Assembly (NCBI RefSeq): GCF_900089605.1 | Contig: NZ_LT594324.1 | Span: 992,001-1,056,000 of the forward strand | Direction of reading: 5' to 3' | Length of the DNA stretch: 64,000 bases | Source of the DNA: Micromonospora narathiwatensis | GTDB lineage: Bacteria; Actinomycetota; Actinomycetes; Mycobacteriales; Micromonosporaceae | In this document: piece after piece, positions 20,130 through 28,402 of the stretch | How the letters are laid out: each line of letters starts with the position of its first letter | Position numbering within the stretch: position 1 is the stretch's first letter | Made by a program: the position numbers and the translations under genes | Notes under the pieces: model-generated | What the model was told of the DNA's origin: nothing | The model's database searches: none | Seen by the model: only the letters and a program-made list of their open reading frames with translations

Positions 20130-20969
20130 ATGCACCCGGAAGCCGACGAGCCGACGGACGATGTGGCGGGATCGGGACTACAACGGGAGCCGACCCGCCG
20201 CAACATCGCTGTCCCCGCTTCCTGGCTTGCCGACTTCGCTGGTACCCGCGAGGACCATGACCTCGACGAAACCGTCCGCGCTCTGCGCCGACGTGAGCGT
20301 CTGGCCGAGGACGCCGACTTGGTCGCCTGGCTGCGTCGGTACAACTTCACCGGTCGCGACTACGACCTGTTCGCCACCGAGCTGGCCCGCTACGGGTACG
20401 CCGTCATGGTGGCTTGGATCCGCCAAGGCGCCATCTTTGGCAAATGCCGTGAGCGCGGTGCTGGCCTGCCCGAGCCGCCGCTCGGGGCACTCAGCCGCCC
20501 TGACGTCGCCGAGGAACTCGCCAACGAGACCGTGGCCAAGGCGCTGCGCTCCTTTCGCGACACCGTGCTGATCCCCGGTCGGTGGAACGCGGATCGCGGC
20601 GCCTCGCTCAAGACGTTCTTCATCGGCCAGTGCCTGATCCGTTTCCCGAACATCTACCGCGCCTGGCTGAACAACGAGGTGCACCACGATGTGCTCGTCG
20701 ACGAGCTCACCCTCTTCGACCGCCCCGCCAGCGGCGGCCCGCCCGCCGACCCGGCCCAACTCGCCGTGCTCCGCCAAGAGGTGGACGTTCTGCTGACCGG
20801 CGCCCCGCCCCGCACCCGCACCATGCTGACGCTCATTCTTGCCGGCTACACCCAGGCGGACGTCGCCAGCCTGCTCGGCCTCACCGAGAATGCCGTACAG
20901 AAAGCCTTGTCCTACTACCGCACCCGCCTGACCGGCCCACAACCCGCCCATATCCGAAGGGGGGCATGA
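20130..20969 (+). CDS. Sigma-70-family RNA polymerase sigma factor
   Basis: The 279-residue protein ends in a sigma region 4-type helix-turn-helix (GYTQADVASLLGLTENAVQK, about residues 230-250), with TRTMLTLILAG before it. The middle contains a divergent region 2-like part (VAEELANETVAKALRSFRDT, KTFFIGQCLIRFPNIYRAWL). The N-terminal 60 residues are unusual. It probably directs RNA polymerase to element-specific promoters. A 20-bp repeat precedes this gene and also the small gene at 21289 at matched distances, which would fit autoregulation and a small regulon. The target set is inferred, not shown. Confidence 0.8.
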   Translation: MHPEADEPTDDVAGSGLQREPTRRNIAVPASWLADFAGTREDHDLDETVRALRRRERLAEDADLVAWLRRYNFTGRDYDLFATELARYGYAVMVAWIRQGAIFGKCRERGAGLPEPPLGALSRPDVAEELANETVAKALRSFRDTVLIPGRWNADRGASLKTFFIGQCLIRFPNIYRAWLNNEVHHDVLVDELTLFDRPASGGPPADPAQLAVLRQEVDVLLTGAPPRTRTMLTLILAGYTQADVASLLGLTENAVQKALSYYRTRLTGPQPAHIRRGA

Positions 20970-20975
20970 ACGCCC

Positions 20976-21215
20976 ATGCCGCAGCCCACCCCGCACCACC
21001 GCCCGCGGCCCTCCGCGGCGACCGCGAAGTCGTCAGAGTCCACGATCCAGGCCAAGATTGAGCGCTCCTCGCTCGGCACCGCCGACGCCCGTGCCATGCG
21101 TGCCCGCACTTCCACCGCGACCGCCCGCGCCATCGTCGCCCGGGCGGCCGGAGCGGCTCCGCGTACTCCTCACAGCAATATCGGCCGAAAGACCGGCCAA
21201 AAGAGTGGCGGGTAA
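20976..21215 (+). CDS. Small basic Ala/Arg/Thr-rich protein, tentative
   Basis: This open frame of 79 residues starts 6 bases after the sigma-factor stop. Composition is low-complexity (ARTSTATARAIVARAAGAAP), so it may be a real small protein or chance. The second copy of the 20-bp repeat overlaps its last codons. Confidence 0.35.
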   Translation: MPQPTPHHRPRPSAATAKSSESTIQAKIERSSLGTADARAMRARTSTATARAIVARAAGAAPRTPHSNIGRKTGQKSGG

Positions 21216-21219
21216 TCGG
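21200..21219 (+). promoter_or_regulatory. 20-bp repeat, copy 2, upstream of the small repeat protein
   Basis: This copy is identical to 20042-20061 and ends 69 bases before the ATG at 21289. A hairpin, GGCCG/CGGCC, lies just before it (around 21183-21198) and could end upstream transcription. Confidence 0.6.
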
Positions 21220-21288
21220 CCGAACGGCACATATGCCTACGGCAAGAGTGGTCCAACCGAGACCGCACTACCAAGGGAGATGATCCAC

Positions 21289-21510
21289 ATGGCTCGAGGC
21301 GGCTCCCGCACCGTGGCCCGCAGCGCCAGCACAGGTCGGTTCGTCCGCAGCAGCACGGCGGCTCGGTCGCCGCGGACCACCACGACCGAACGCGTCGGAC
21401 GCGGGACGAGTAACACCCGCACCGTCAACCGCAGCGCCAGCACCGGCCGATTCGTGACGGCGGCCACTGCGGCCCGGCACCCGGGGACCACGATCACCCA
21501 GCGAGTCTGA
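21289..21510 (+). CDS. Small protein with duplicated SASTGRFV motif
   Basis: The 73-residue protein starts at ATG 21289 with AAGGGAG upstream. It is made of two copies of a unit of about 30 residues: R-T-V, then RSASTGRFV, then a TAAR..(R/G)TT.T(E/Q)RV end. Short basic proteins with this S-A/T-GRFV...TAARHP.TT signature occur widely in actinobacteria; their function is not known to me. The upstream 20-bp repeat links it to the sigma-factor gene. A strong hairpin follows its stop. Confidence 0.75.
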   Translation: MARGGSRTVARSASTGRFVRSSTAARSPRTTTTERVGRGTSNTRTVNRSASTGRFVTAATAARHPGTTITQRV

Positions 21511-21527
21511 CGCGACCCGGCATCGTG

Positions 21528-21554
21528 AGCCCTCTCCCCACCCGGGAGAGGGCT
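21528..21554 (+). terminator. Strong hairpin terminator after the SASTGRFV gene
   Basis: AGCCCTCTCCC (21528-21538) pairs perfectly with GGGAGAGGGCT (21544-21554) around a 5-base loop. It lies 18 bases after the stop of the small gene. Confidence 0.85.
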
Positions 21555-21620
21555 TACGATGCTTACGCCGGTGTGGCGCCGACGTCAGATAGATTGAGAT
21601 CCCTTGGGGAACGCATCGAT

Positions 21621-21642
21621 CCGACCCTTAGCTCAGGGTCGG
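21621..21642 (-). terminator. Hairpin after the endonuclease VII-like gene
   Basis: CCGACCCT (21621-21628) pairs with AGGGTCGG (21635-21642), with loop TAGCTC. It lies about 35 bases beyond the stop of the minus-strand gene at 21677 and between convergent genes. Confidence 0.55.
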
Positions 21643-21676
21643 GGCGATGCCGACTTTTTCGGGGCCGACCCATGGC

Positions 21677-22330
21677 TCATAGCTCGTTGTCGACGAAGTT
21701 CAACCCGAGCTCGTTGGCCCTTGTCCGCTGTTGCTCGGTCCGTCGAATGATCTCGTCCCACACCGGCTCACGGAGGGCGATCGCCGTTGCGATCCATCCG
21801 CCCGCGCCTTGAGGGTCGCCGGTGCAGTGGTAGCAGCGGCAGTCCACCTCATCCCTGATCCGCCGGTCGCGATGGATGCGCCCACTGGCAGCGAACCTGT
21901 TCGCCTCCCAGGGATCGATTCCGGCCTGTGTCAGGTAGATGCGGGCAGCTTCGATCCACCGCCTCGACGACAGCATCGCGTTGCCATGCAGCTCGACCAA
22001 ACCGAGGTTCCCGTTACAGCCGGCGCACAGAAGTCCCCGTACGCACCGACCGCACGAATCTCGTCCCGGGCAGCACAAGTGGTCGTGGTCGACCGGCAGG
22101 GGCACCAGTCCGATCGGGTGGCGCCATGCCGGGCCGCCACAGATTCCGCACCCGCCGCCCTGCGCCCGCAGGAACTCCCGGTACCGAACTGCGGTAATCC
22201 GGTGCCGTAGCAGCGCCTTTTTCGGTGCCTCCAGGCAGCACACCTCGGAGGTGAGGTGAGCGGGGATTAGCCCGAGCGAACGGGCGTCGACGAAGGCCAC
22301 ACGCCGGATTATGACGGCCGGGTATGTCAC
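21677..22330 (-). CDS. HNH / recombination endonuclease VII-like protein
   Basis: The 217-residue protein carries the endonuclease VII arrangement: CGICGGPA (first zinc cysteine pair), PLPVDHDHLCC (catalytic DHDH), RGLLCAGCNGNLG (second cysteine pair and the Asn-rich helix). This is the beta-beta-alpha-metal nuclease fold. A further cluster, CRCYHC, is near the C-terminus. Such nucleases are frequent on phages and ICEs and cleave branched or double-stranded DNA; the role here is unknown. It is convergent with the sigma-factor cluster. Confidence 0.8.
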   Translation of the reverse strand: MTYPAVIIRRVAFVDARSLGLIPAHLTSEVCCLEAPKKALLRHRITAVRYREFLRAQGGGCGICGGPAWRHPIGLVPLPVDHDHLCCPGRDSCGRCVRGLLCAGCNGNLGLVELHGNAMLSSRRWIEAARIYLTQAGIDPWEANRFAASGRIHRDRRIRDEVDCRCYHCTGDPQGAGGWIATAIALREPVWDEIIRRTEQQRTRANELGLNFVDNEL

Positions 22331-22546
22331 CGAACGGGCCGCTCTCGGTGGTCCTGGCTAGCCAAGAGCGGCCCCTGGCCTCTCCCGTCAGGCGGCACCA
22401 GAAGGCGAACTTCACACCTAGGCATTACCGACGTGATGGGCCGCGACCAGACCGTCGGGGCGGGCCGCCAACCCAGCTGTCAACGGCGGACCGGAACTGA
22501 CCCCCTAACGACGGATTGGGATTGACCCCCCGGAGGTCGTTTCGTG

Positions 22547-23341
22547 CTACTTGTCGCGGTCTTTGGTGAGGAGTTCTCGGCGGGCTTTGGTGCGGTAGGA
22601 CTCGCCTGCGAGGGTGAGGACTTCGGCGTGGTGCACGAGGCGGTCGATCATCGCGGCGGCGACGACTTCGTCGCCGAAGACCTCGCCCCACCGCCCGAAC
22701 GGCAGGTTCGAGGTGACGAGGATGGAGCCGGTCTCGTAGCGAGATGCGACGAGCTGGAAGAACAGGTTCGCCGCATCGGTGTCGAAGGGGATGTAGCCGA
22801 CTTCGTCGACGATGATGAGCTTGTAGCGGCGGATCTTCTTCAGCTCGGCTTCCAGGGCACCGGCGTGGTGGGCGCGGGCGAGGCGGTCGATCCAGTTCGT
22901 CGCGGTGTCGAACAGGACCGAGTAGCCGGACTGGGCGGCCTTGATCCCGAGCCCGATCGCCAGGTGGGTCTTGCCCAGGCCGGGCGGGCCGAGGAGGATC
23001 ACGTTCTCCGCCTTCGGGATGAACGTCGCCGTGGACAGGTGCGCGAGCACGTCCTTGCGGAGGCTCGGCAGGTGGTCGAGGTTGAAGTCCTCCAGGGTCT
23101 TGATCGCCGGGAAGTGCGCGGTGCGGATCCGCATCGTCGTGCCGGCGGACTCTCGGTCGGCGACTTGCCGTTCCAACACGACGGCGAGGTACTCCTCGTG
23201 CGACCAGTTCGCCTCCCTGGCCTGGTCGGCCAGGGTCTCCCAGGTCCGCCCGATCGTGGGCGTCTTGAGGACTCTGGTGAGGTAGGCGAGCTTGGATCCC
23301 AGCCCGTCCGGCGCCGGGCTGCTCTTCGTTGTCGTGGTCAT
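22547..23341 (-). CDS. istB: IS21-family helper ATPase IstB
   Basis: The 264-residue AAA+ protein has a Walker A motif (VILLGPPGLGKTHLAIGLG), Walker B (LIIVDEVGYIPF) and the sensor segment SILVTSNLPFGRW. IstB assists IstA in target choice and strand transfer. Its ATG immediately follows the istA stop codon (TAGATG), so the two are translated as a unit. The length is normal for the family. Confidence 0.96.
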   Translation of the reverse strand: MTTTTKSSPAPDGLGSKLAYLTRVLKTPTIGRTWETLADQAREANWSHEEYLAVVLERQVADRESAGTTMRIRTAHFPAIKTLEDFNLDHLPSLRKDVLAHLSTATFIPKAENVILLGPPGLGKTHLAIGLGIKAAQSGYSVLFDTATNWIDRLARAHHAGALEAELKKIRRYKLIIVDEVGYIPFDTDAANLFFQLVASRYETGSILVTSNLPFGRWGEVFGDEVVAAAMIDRLVHHAEVLTLAGESYRTKARRELLTKDRDK

Positions 23342-24622
23342 CTACTTCCCTTCGGCTGCGCTTTTCTGAACCGCCTCGAGGTCGGGGCGGGGGTCGAAGT
23401 CCACGCCGAACAGGGCGTCGTAGTCCGGCAAGGCACGGATCGCCACGACGTGCCCATCAGCGTGCGAACGAGTCGAGACCTGCCGCCGGCGGGCGGCCAA
23501 GTCCTGGCGCAGCAGCCGGGCGGTGGCCTGATGCTCGGGATCCGTGATCGTGCGGGCGTGGCCCCAGTCGCGGTCGTGATCAGCCACGACCTGCCCGGCG
23601 CACGAGGCCACCATCCGGGTGGGGGTGGCGAGCACGTCGACGAACCTGCCGATGCACCGAGGGTCCACGGAGTAGTCGTTGCCGTCGATACGCACGTAGT
23701 AGTCCCGCCCCAACCGCACCCGATGCGTGAGCCCGATCGCCGGCGCCACCGGCGGCAGAGCCACCATCGCGGCCCGGTCCGCCGCCCACCTGGCCGTGGG
23801 CGTCGTCGAGCCGATCGCGCGCAGGACGCGCGTGTTCGCGCTCTGCACGAGCCAGTCGCCGATCTGGGCGTTGAAGTCGAACGGCGAGGTGAACACGCGC
23901 CCGGGCAGGAACGAGGTCTCGAAGAACCCGTTGCGCCGCTCGACCAGCCCCTTGAACTCCGGATCCCGGGGTGGGGCCAGGCGAATGCGCACCCCGATCG
24001 TCCCGGCGAACGACGCCGCCTCCGTCGTGAGCTTCCCGGTGCCGCCGATCGCGGCCTCCCGGTCCCAGACCAAGGTCCGTGGACTGGCGCCCCACCCGGC
24101 GACGATCTCCCACATCCCCGCCAGGATGTCTCCGGCCTTGCGACTGGGAATCATGACTGCGTCCGTGACTCGCGAGTACCCGCAGGTCATCGCGAGCACC
24201 GGCAGGATCCGCTCAGCCCCGCCGCCAACCGGGATCGGCTGGGGTGGGAACCACAGGTCGCACTGGGCGACCTCGCCCGGGTCGTACTCGACTCGGTCGG
24301 TCGGGTCCGGTGGAACGAACAACGGGCGCAGCTCCCGGACCCGGTCTTTGAGGATCGTCAGCGACTTTGTCCACCCGATCCGCTCAGCGATCACCGTCGC
24401 AGGCATCCGCGGGAACTCCGCGAGCAACGCCCGGATCTGCGGCTCGACCTCGTCCACCAGCGAACCACGAGGGCCGCGCTCACGCGACGGCGGCGCCTCA
24501 GCCCGAAGCGCCGAACGGACCGTGTTACGCGCCAAACCCAGCCGACGCGCGATCTCCTTGATCGGAACACCCTCAGCCCGATGCAGCCGACGGATCTCAG
24601 CCCAGTCTTCCAATGCGATCAC
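23342..24622 (-). CDS. istA: IS21-family transposase IstA
   Basis: The 426-residue transposase starts with an N-terminal helix-turn-helix (GVPIKEIARRLGLARNTVRS) and then a DDE integrase core: the first Asp in VAQCDLWFPP, the second in TLVWDREAAIGG, and the Glu in DPEFKGLVERRNGFFE. It is full length with no frameshift. The C-terminal region contains YYVRIDGNDYSVDPR, usual in this family. Confidence 0.96.
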   Translation of the reverse strand: MIALEDWAEIRRLHRAEGVPIKEIARRLGLARNTVRSALRAEAPPSRERGPRGSLVDEVEPQIRALLAEFPRMPATVIAERIGWTKSLTILKDRVRELRPLFVPPDPTDRVEYDPGEVAQCDLWFPPQPIPVGGGAERILPVLAMTCGYSRVTDAVMIPSRKAGDILAGMWEIVAGWGASPRTLVWDREAAIGGTGKLTTEAASFAGTIGVRIRLAPPRDPEFKGLVERRNGFFETSFLPGRVFTSPFDFNAQIGDWLVQSANTRVLRAIGSTTPTARWAADRAAMVALPPVAPAIGLTHRVRLGRDYYVRIDGNDYSVDPRCIGRFVDVLATPTRMVASCAGQVVADHDRDWGHARTITDPEHQATARLLRQDLAARRRQVSTRSHADGHVVAIRALPDYDALFGVDFDPRPDLEAVQKSAAEGK

Positions 24623-24738
24623 CCCTCCAGCCTCGGAGGGGTCAGTCCCAATCCGCCGCTAGAGGGTCAGTCTCAGCGCGTCGTCGACACCAGCCGCATC
24701 CTGCAACCGGCAAGGCCCTTGCTAGGAGCAAGATATGG

Positions 24739-24786
24739 CCATTGCTTATCAATCTGCGACCGGGCGCGGTCGCAGATTGGCAATGG
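24739..24786. other. Candidate origin of transfer (oriT) hairpin
   Basis: CAATCTGCGACC (24750-24761) and GGTCGCAGATTG (24768-24779) form a perfect 12-bp stem with a 6-base loop. The outer arms CCATTGC (24739-24745) and GCAATGG (24780-24786) extend it to 19 bp with a TTAT bulge on the left. A further small inverted repeat CTTGCT/AGCAAG is at 24718-24732. The position directly upstream of mobC and relaxase is where oriT is usually found. The nick site is not identified. Confidence 0.55.
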
Positions 24787-24881
24787 GAGGGCGGGCGATG
24801 TCCGCCATGCCGGTCGGGCACGGCGTTGGTAGCCGCTGGCGCTGCCGCCGCCGGCAACGCCGGGGGCGCACAGTGGCGACG

Positions 24882-25298
24882 ATGGACAGCGACGAGCCCG
24901 CCCCGCCTCGCATGGTCCGGCATCGCACCCACAGCCGGCCGGCTCGCCCGCACGCGGTGTTGCTCAGGCTGTCCGATGAGGAGAAGGCGGCGATTGACAG
25001 GGCGGCGGCCGCCGCGCGGCTGACCCCGACCGGCTACGCCGCGAAGGCCGCCGTCGCCGCAGCTTCTGCCGGGAAGGCACCCGCTGGCCCGACTGACGAT
25101 CTGCGCGATCTGCAGCACGAGTTGTTCGCCGCGCGCCGCGCTGTGGCGATGTTCGGTAACAACGTCAACCAGGCCGCGGCGGCCTTCAACGCCACCGGTC
25201 TGCTGCCCGATTGGGCTGCCGAGGCCGTCCGGCTGTGCGCGGCCGCCGTGGCCCGGCTCGACGAGGTGATCTCCCTGATCGACAGGAGGCTACGGTGA
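24882..25298 (+). CDS. mobC: MobC-like relaxosome accessory protein
   Basis: The protein is 138 residues from ATG 24882 (GTG 24873 is an alternative; the open frame reaches further up, into the hairpin). A ribbon-helix-helix-like part (VLLRLSDEEKAAIDRAAAAA) is followed by the MobC segment with FGNNVNQAAAAFNATG. Such proteins bind oriT and help the relaxase open the DNA. It overlaps the relaxase start by GTGA. Confidence 0.85.
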   Translation: MDSDEPAPPRMVRHRTHSRPARPHAVLLRLSDEEKAAIDRAAAAARLTPTGYAAKAAVAAASAGKAPAGPTDDLRDLQHELFAARRAVAMFGNNVNQAAAAFNATGLLPDWAAEAVRLCAAAVARLDEVISLIDRRLR

Positions 25299-26731
25299 TC
25301 ACACGGGTGCACCGGCGCGGATCGCGAGTCGGCGGGCTGCTGCGCTACCTGTGGGGCCCGGGCAAGGCGGAGGAACACGTCAACCCTCACCTGGTGGCCG
25401 CCTGGGACGGCGCGGGCCCCCTGGCCGACCTGGAGCCCGAAGTTACCGCCACGGGCAGGCGAGATTTCCGTGGGCTGACGGCGTTGCTGGAACAGCCGGT
25501 TCGCGCCGGCTACCGGCCGCCGAAGAAGTTCGTGTGGCATGCCAGCATGCGGCTGGCGCCCGAGGACCGGCATCGTAGTATCAGCGACACGACCTGGGCG
25601 AGCATGGTGGAGCAGATGCTCACCGAGGTCGGCGTCGCCACCACCGCCACCGATCCGGGCCTGCGGTGGATCGCCATGCGGCACGCCGACGACCACGTGC
25701 ACATCGTCGCCACGCTCGTCAGGGAGGACGGCCGCACCAACTGGCTGCGCAACGACTACCCGCGCTGCGTCAAGGCCACCTACAACGTGGCTCGCCGCTA
25801 CAACCTGCACCGCCGGGTCCCGCCGGCGGATCGCACCGCTCATCGTCGTCCCCACCCGGTCGAGGTCAGCAAAGCCCGTCGTACCGGCCGCGCTCAGACG
25901 CCGCGTGATGAGCTGCGCCGGCGCGTGCGAGCGGCCGTGGCCGCCGCTGGATCGGAGGAGGAGTTCTTCGCCCGGCTGCGCGAGGCAGGAGTGCTGGTGC
26001 GGGTCCGGCACAGCAGCACCGATCCCGAGCAGATCACCGGGTACGCAGTGGCACTCCCCGGCGGACACACAGCGGACGGGCAACCGGTGTACTTCGGCGG
26101 GGGCCGGTTGGCGCCCGACATGACGTTGTCGAAGCTGCGCCTGCGGTGGGGCACTCCGAAGCCGCTGTCGGCGCCGACCGTGGGCCGGGCTGAACGGGTC
26201 GAGGCGATGCGCCAGGCGGCCGCCGCAGTCACCGCGGCCGCCGAGGAAATTCGCCGGGAGGCCCGTACCGCGCCCGGCCGGGCGCAGGCGACCGCGGTCG
26301 CTGCGGCTGATCTGCTCACCAGCCTGGCGTACGCGGTGGAGGGCGACCGGCGCGGGCAGCTGCACCGGGCAGCCGAAGTGTTCGACCGGGCGGCCCGGGA
26401 CCTGTACGGGCGGGTACGTCGAGCCACCAGCCGTTCCCAGGAGTTGCGGGCCATGTCGCGTCTGGTAGCGCTGATGGGTCGCATCTCCGGCGACGACGAC
26501 GCGGTCGCCGCCCTCGCGCTGGTGATGGACCTGGCCCGGCTCGCCGACGCCCTCGAGGATCTGCGGCAGGCCCAGCAGCGCCTACATCAAGCCGAGGCGG
26601 CCCGGGCCGTAGCCGGCGCGCTGCAGGTGGTAGCGGCTGGTCGGCAACAGGTGGTAGCGCCGCCGCTAACTCCCACGCCAACACCCGAACCGACAGTGGG
26701 AGGCGGCCGGCGTGCCGCGCGCGGCCGCTGA
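25295..26731 (+). CDS. Relaxase / mobilization nuclease
   Basis: The protein is 478 residues from GTG 25295, preceded by AGGAGG. Its N-terminal nuclease domain contains KKFVWHASMRLAPEDR and the metal-binding triad MRHADDHVHIVATLV (HxxxHxH type). The C-terminal half is helical and Arg/Ala-rich. The relaxase nicks one DNA strand at oriT and pilots it into the recipient. It is coupled to mobC by a 4-base overlap, and the next gene follows with a strong ribosome site. Confidence 0.93.
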   Translation: MITRVHRRGSRVGGLLRYLWGPGKAEEHVNPHLVAAWDGAGPLADLEPEVTATGRRDFRGLTALLEQPVRAGYRPPKKFVWHASMRLAPEDRHRSISDTTWASMVEQMLTEVGVATTATDPGLRWIAMRHADDHVHIVATLVREDGRTNWLRNDYPRCVKATYNVARRYNLHRRVPPADRTAHRRPHPVEVSKARRTGRAQTPRDELRRRVRAAVAAAGSEEEFFARLREAGVLVRVRHSSTDPEQITGYAVALPGGHTADGQPVYFGGGRLAPDMTLSKLRLRWGTPKPLSAPTVGRAERVEAMRQAAAAVTAAAEEIRREARTAPGRAQATAVAAADLLTSLAYAVEGDRRGQLHRAAEVFDRAARDLYGRVRRATSRSQELRAMSRLVALMGRISGDDDAVAALALVMDLARLADALEDLRQAQQRLHQAEAARAVAGALQVVAAGRQQVVAPPLTPTPTPEPTVGGGRRAARGR

Positions 26732-26750
26732 GCAAACAGGGGAGGTGCAC

Positions 26751-27896
26751 GTGCCGCGCCCGGAGCAACACGAAGACCCGATGACCGAGACCCGCCAACA
26801 GTTCCTGCAAGGGCTGGCAACGATGGCGACCGTCGGCGAGGCCGGCGCCCGCTGGGCCGCCGTCGGCATCCAGAACAAGGCCGCCGAACGGGAACGCGAC
26901 GCCCGGCGTGAACAGGCCGCCGCGACGGCCCGCCGCGAAGCCGACCGGCTGGCCGCCAAGGTACGCGCGGAGCGGGAACGCATGGCGGCGTCGCTGGACG
27001 GCGATTGGCTGGTCAACCAGGCCACCTTCGCCGAAGCCGCCGCCGTCTGGCGTACCGCGACGATCCACGCCAGCAGCGACCCGGTAGCCCGGCGGGCGGC
27101 AGAGTTCGCCGAGCAACGGCTACGGCGGATCCGCCCGGACCTGATGGCCGCCTATGAGCGCCATCGGCAGGCAGGGGTGCCGCTTCCCGAGGCGATGCGT
27201 GCCGCCGCGCGGGAGGTGTGGGAGCGCGATGCCCGCGCCAGCCACCGTCCGCATGGCGGCGCTCGGGCGCACGGCGGCACACCCGACCGGCCGAGGATCA
27301 CCCCGGACGGTCCAGTCGCACTGCCACCGAGCGGCAGAGGGATGGTCGACGACTTCGACGCCGCCGTTCGGCAGGAGGCGATGAAACTGGCCGAGCACGT
27401 CCGGCCGGAGGCCCTCGACGAGCTACAGCGCCAGTGGCGCGCCACGGGCAAGCTCCCAGCGGGCGATCCGGTGCAGTTGCTCCGCGACCTCGCGGCGGAG
27501 ATGAACGAGGCCATCAGGGCCGGCGAAGCCGACGGGCGGCAGGTCGAGGCGATCCGCCTCGCCCAGAACCACGTGGAGGAGGCTCTGGCCCGGGATCTGC
27601 AAGGCCGGGCGGCTGCCGAACGCGGCCAGGGGGTCCGCGACGCCGGGACGGTCGACAACCCCCGCACCCCGGGCGACGAATACGCGGCCGGGCAGGCGGC
27701 AAGCGTGCTTCATGACGACAACGCCGATCGCACCGTTGCCACCGCGGCTGCCGTCCGCCACGCCGAACCTGCCCCGATGCCGGCCTGGGCTCAAGCTTTC
27801 CCGAAGCTTCGCGTGGCCCAGGTCAGCCCGGCGGTCGCCGGGAAGCAACCCGCCCCGGCGATCAGCGCTGTGCCGGCCCGAGGCAGGCCACGATGA
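26751..27896 (+). CDS. Mobilization-associated helical protein
   Basis: The protein is 381 residues from GTG 26751, chosen for the GGGGAGG site 5 bases upstream (an earlier GTG at 26712 lies within the relaxase gene). It is strongly charged, with a probable coiled coil at about residues 30-75 (AAERERDARREQAAATARRE) and no membrane helix or signal peptide. The family is not known to me. It lies between the relaxase and the DUF4913 protein with overlaps, so it probably serves in relaxosome assembly or DNA processing. Confidence 0.75.
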   Translation: MPRPEQHEDPMTETRQQFLQGLATMATVGEAGARWAAVGIQNKAAERERDARREQAAATARREADRLAAKVRAERERMAASLDGDWLVNQATFAEAAAVWRTATIHASSDPVARRAAEFAEQRLRRIRPDLMAAYERHRQAGVPLPEAMRAAAREVWERDARASHRPHGGARAHGGTPDRPRITPDGPVALPPSGRGMVDDFDAAVRQEAMKLAEHVRPEALDELQRQWRATGKLPAGDPVQLLRDLAAEMNEAIRAGEADGRQVEAIRLAQNHVEEALARDLQGRAAAERGQGVRDAGTVDNPRTPGDEYAAGQAASVLHDDNADRTVATAAAVRHAEPAPMPAWAQAFPKLRVAQVSPAVAGKQPAPAISAVPARGRPR

Positions 27897-28402
27897 CGAC
27901 CGCCGCGTCGCAGCGGACCCGCACGGTCGCCGCTGCCCAACTTGAGGAACTGGCCGCGGAGGTAGCGAAACTGGCGGCGCAGGTCGCCGACCTGCAGCAG
28001 ATCCAGGTCGAACGCACCCAGGACGGCGACAGGAAGGACCAGCCACCGCTGTACTCGACGGTCGAGGAATGGGTGACCAAGTACCTGTTGCCCACCTTCC
28101 CACGCCCCGTCGGCGAGGTCGGCCTGACCCGCTGGCACTGGTGCGAGCAGTGGTGGCGCCACGACGAAGCCGTGACCCGGCTGACGGCCCTGTGGTACGG
28201 CTGGGAACAGGCCCGCCTGCAGATGACCGGCATGCTGCCCTGGCTTCGAGAACTCGACCACCAACTGCCCATCCTGTGCGGCGACGACGGACCTTTCCGC
28301 AACTGCGCTGCAGGCGGCGAACTCGGCGAGAAACGACACCGCTCATCGCCGGAGGTACCAGCCCAGCCTGCACCAGACAACTGGTGGAGGTGGTGGGACT
28401 AA
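27893..28402 (+). CDS. DUF4913-domain protein
   Basis: The 169-residue protein begins with a short coiled coil (LEELAAEVAKLAAQVADLQQ) and then the DUF4913 pattern: VEEWVTKYLLPTFPRP, RWHWCEQWWRHDEAVTRLTA, LWYGWEQARLQ and a DGPF segment near the end. Such proteins are common on actinobacterial plasmids and ICEs, next to relaxase genes; the function is unknown. The ATG overlaps the previous stop (ATGA). Confidence 0.85.
   Translation: MTTAASQRTRTVAAAQLEELAAEVAKLAAQVADLQQIQVERTQDGDRKDQPPLYSTVEEWVTKYLLPTFPRPVGEVGLTRWHWCEQWWRHDEAVTRLTALWYGWEQARLQMTGMLPWLRELDHQLPILCGDDGPFRNCAAGGELGEKRHRSSPEVPAQPAPDNWWRWWD

Larger units (their letters stand above)
22478..24689 (-). mobile_element. IS21-family insertion sequence
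   Basis: The 2212-bp element has imperfect 52-bp terminal inverted repeats (22478-22529 and 24638-24689, roughly 41 of 52 matches by eye). Both begin TGTC and contain internal TGACCC...GGATTGGGA motifs. A 5-bp direct repeat CCAGC flanks it (22473-22477 and 24690-24694). It carries istA and istB intact and in the usual order, so it looks young and potentially active. It inserted about 45 bp from a hairpin that may be oriT. Confidence 0.95.

Noticed and set aside
22544..24832. Plus-strand frame of 762 codons across the IS element
   Set aside because: It is antisense to istA and istB, which are intact and have family motifs.
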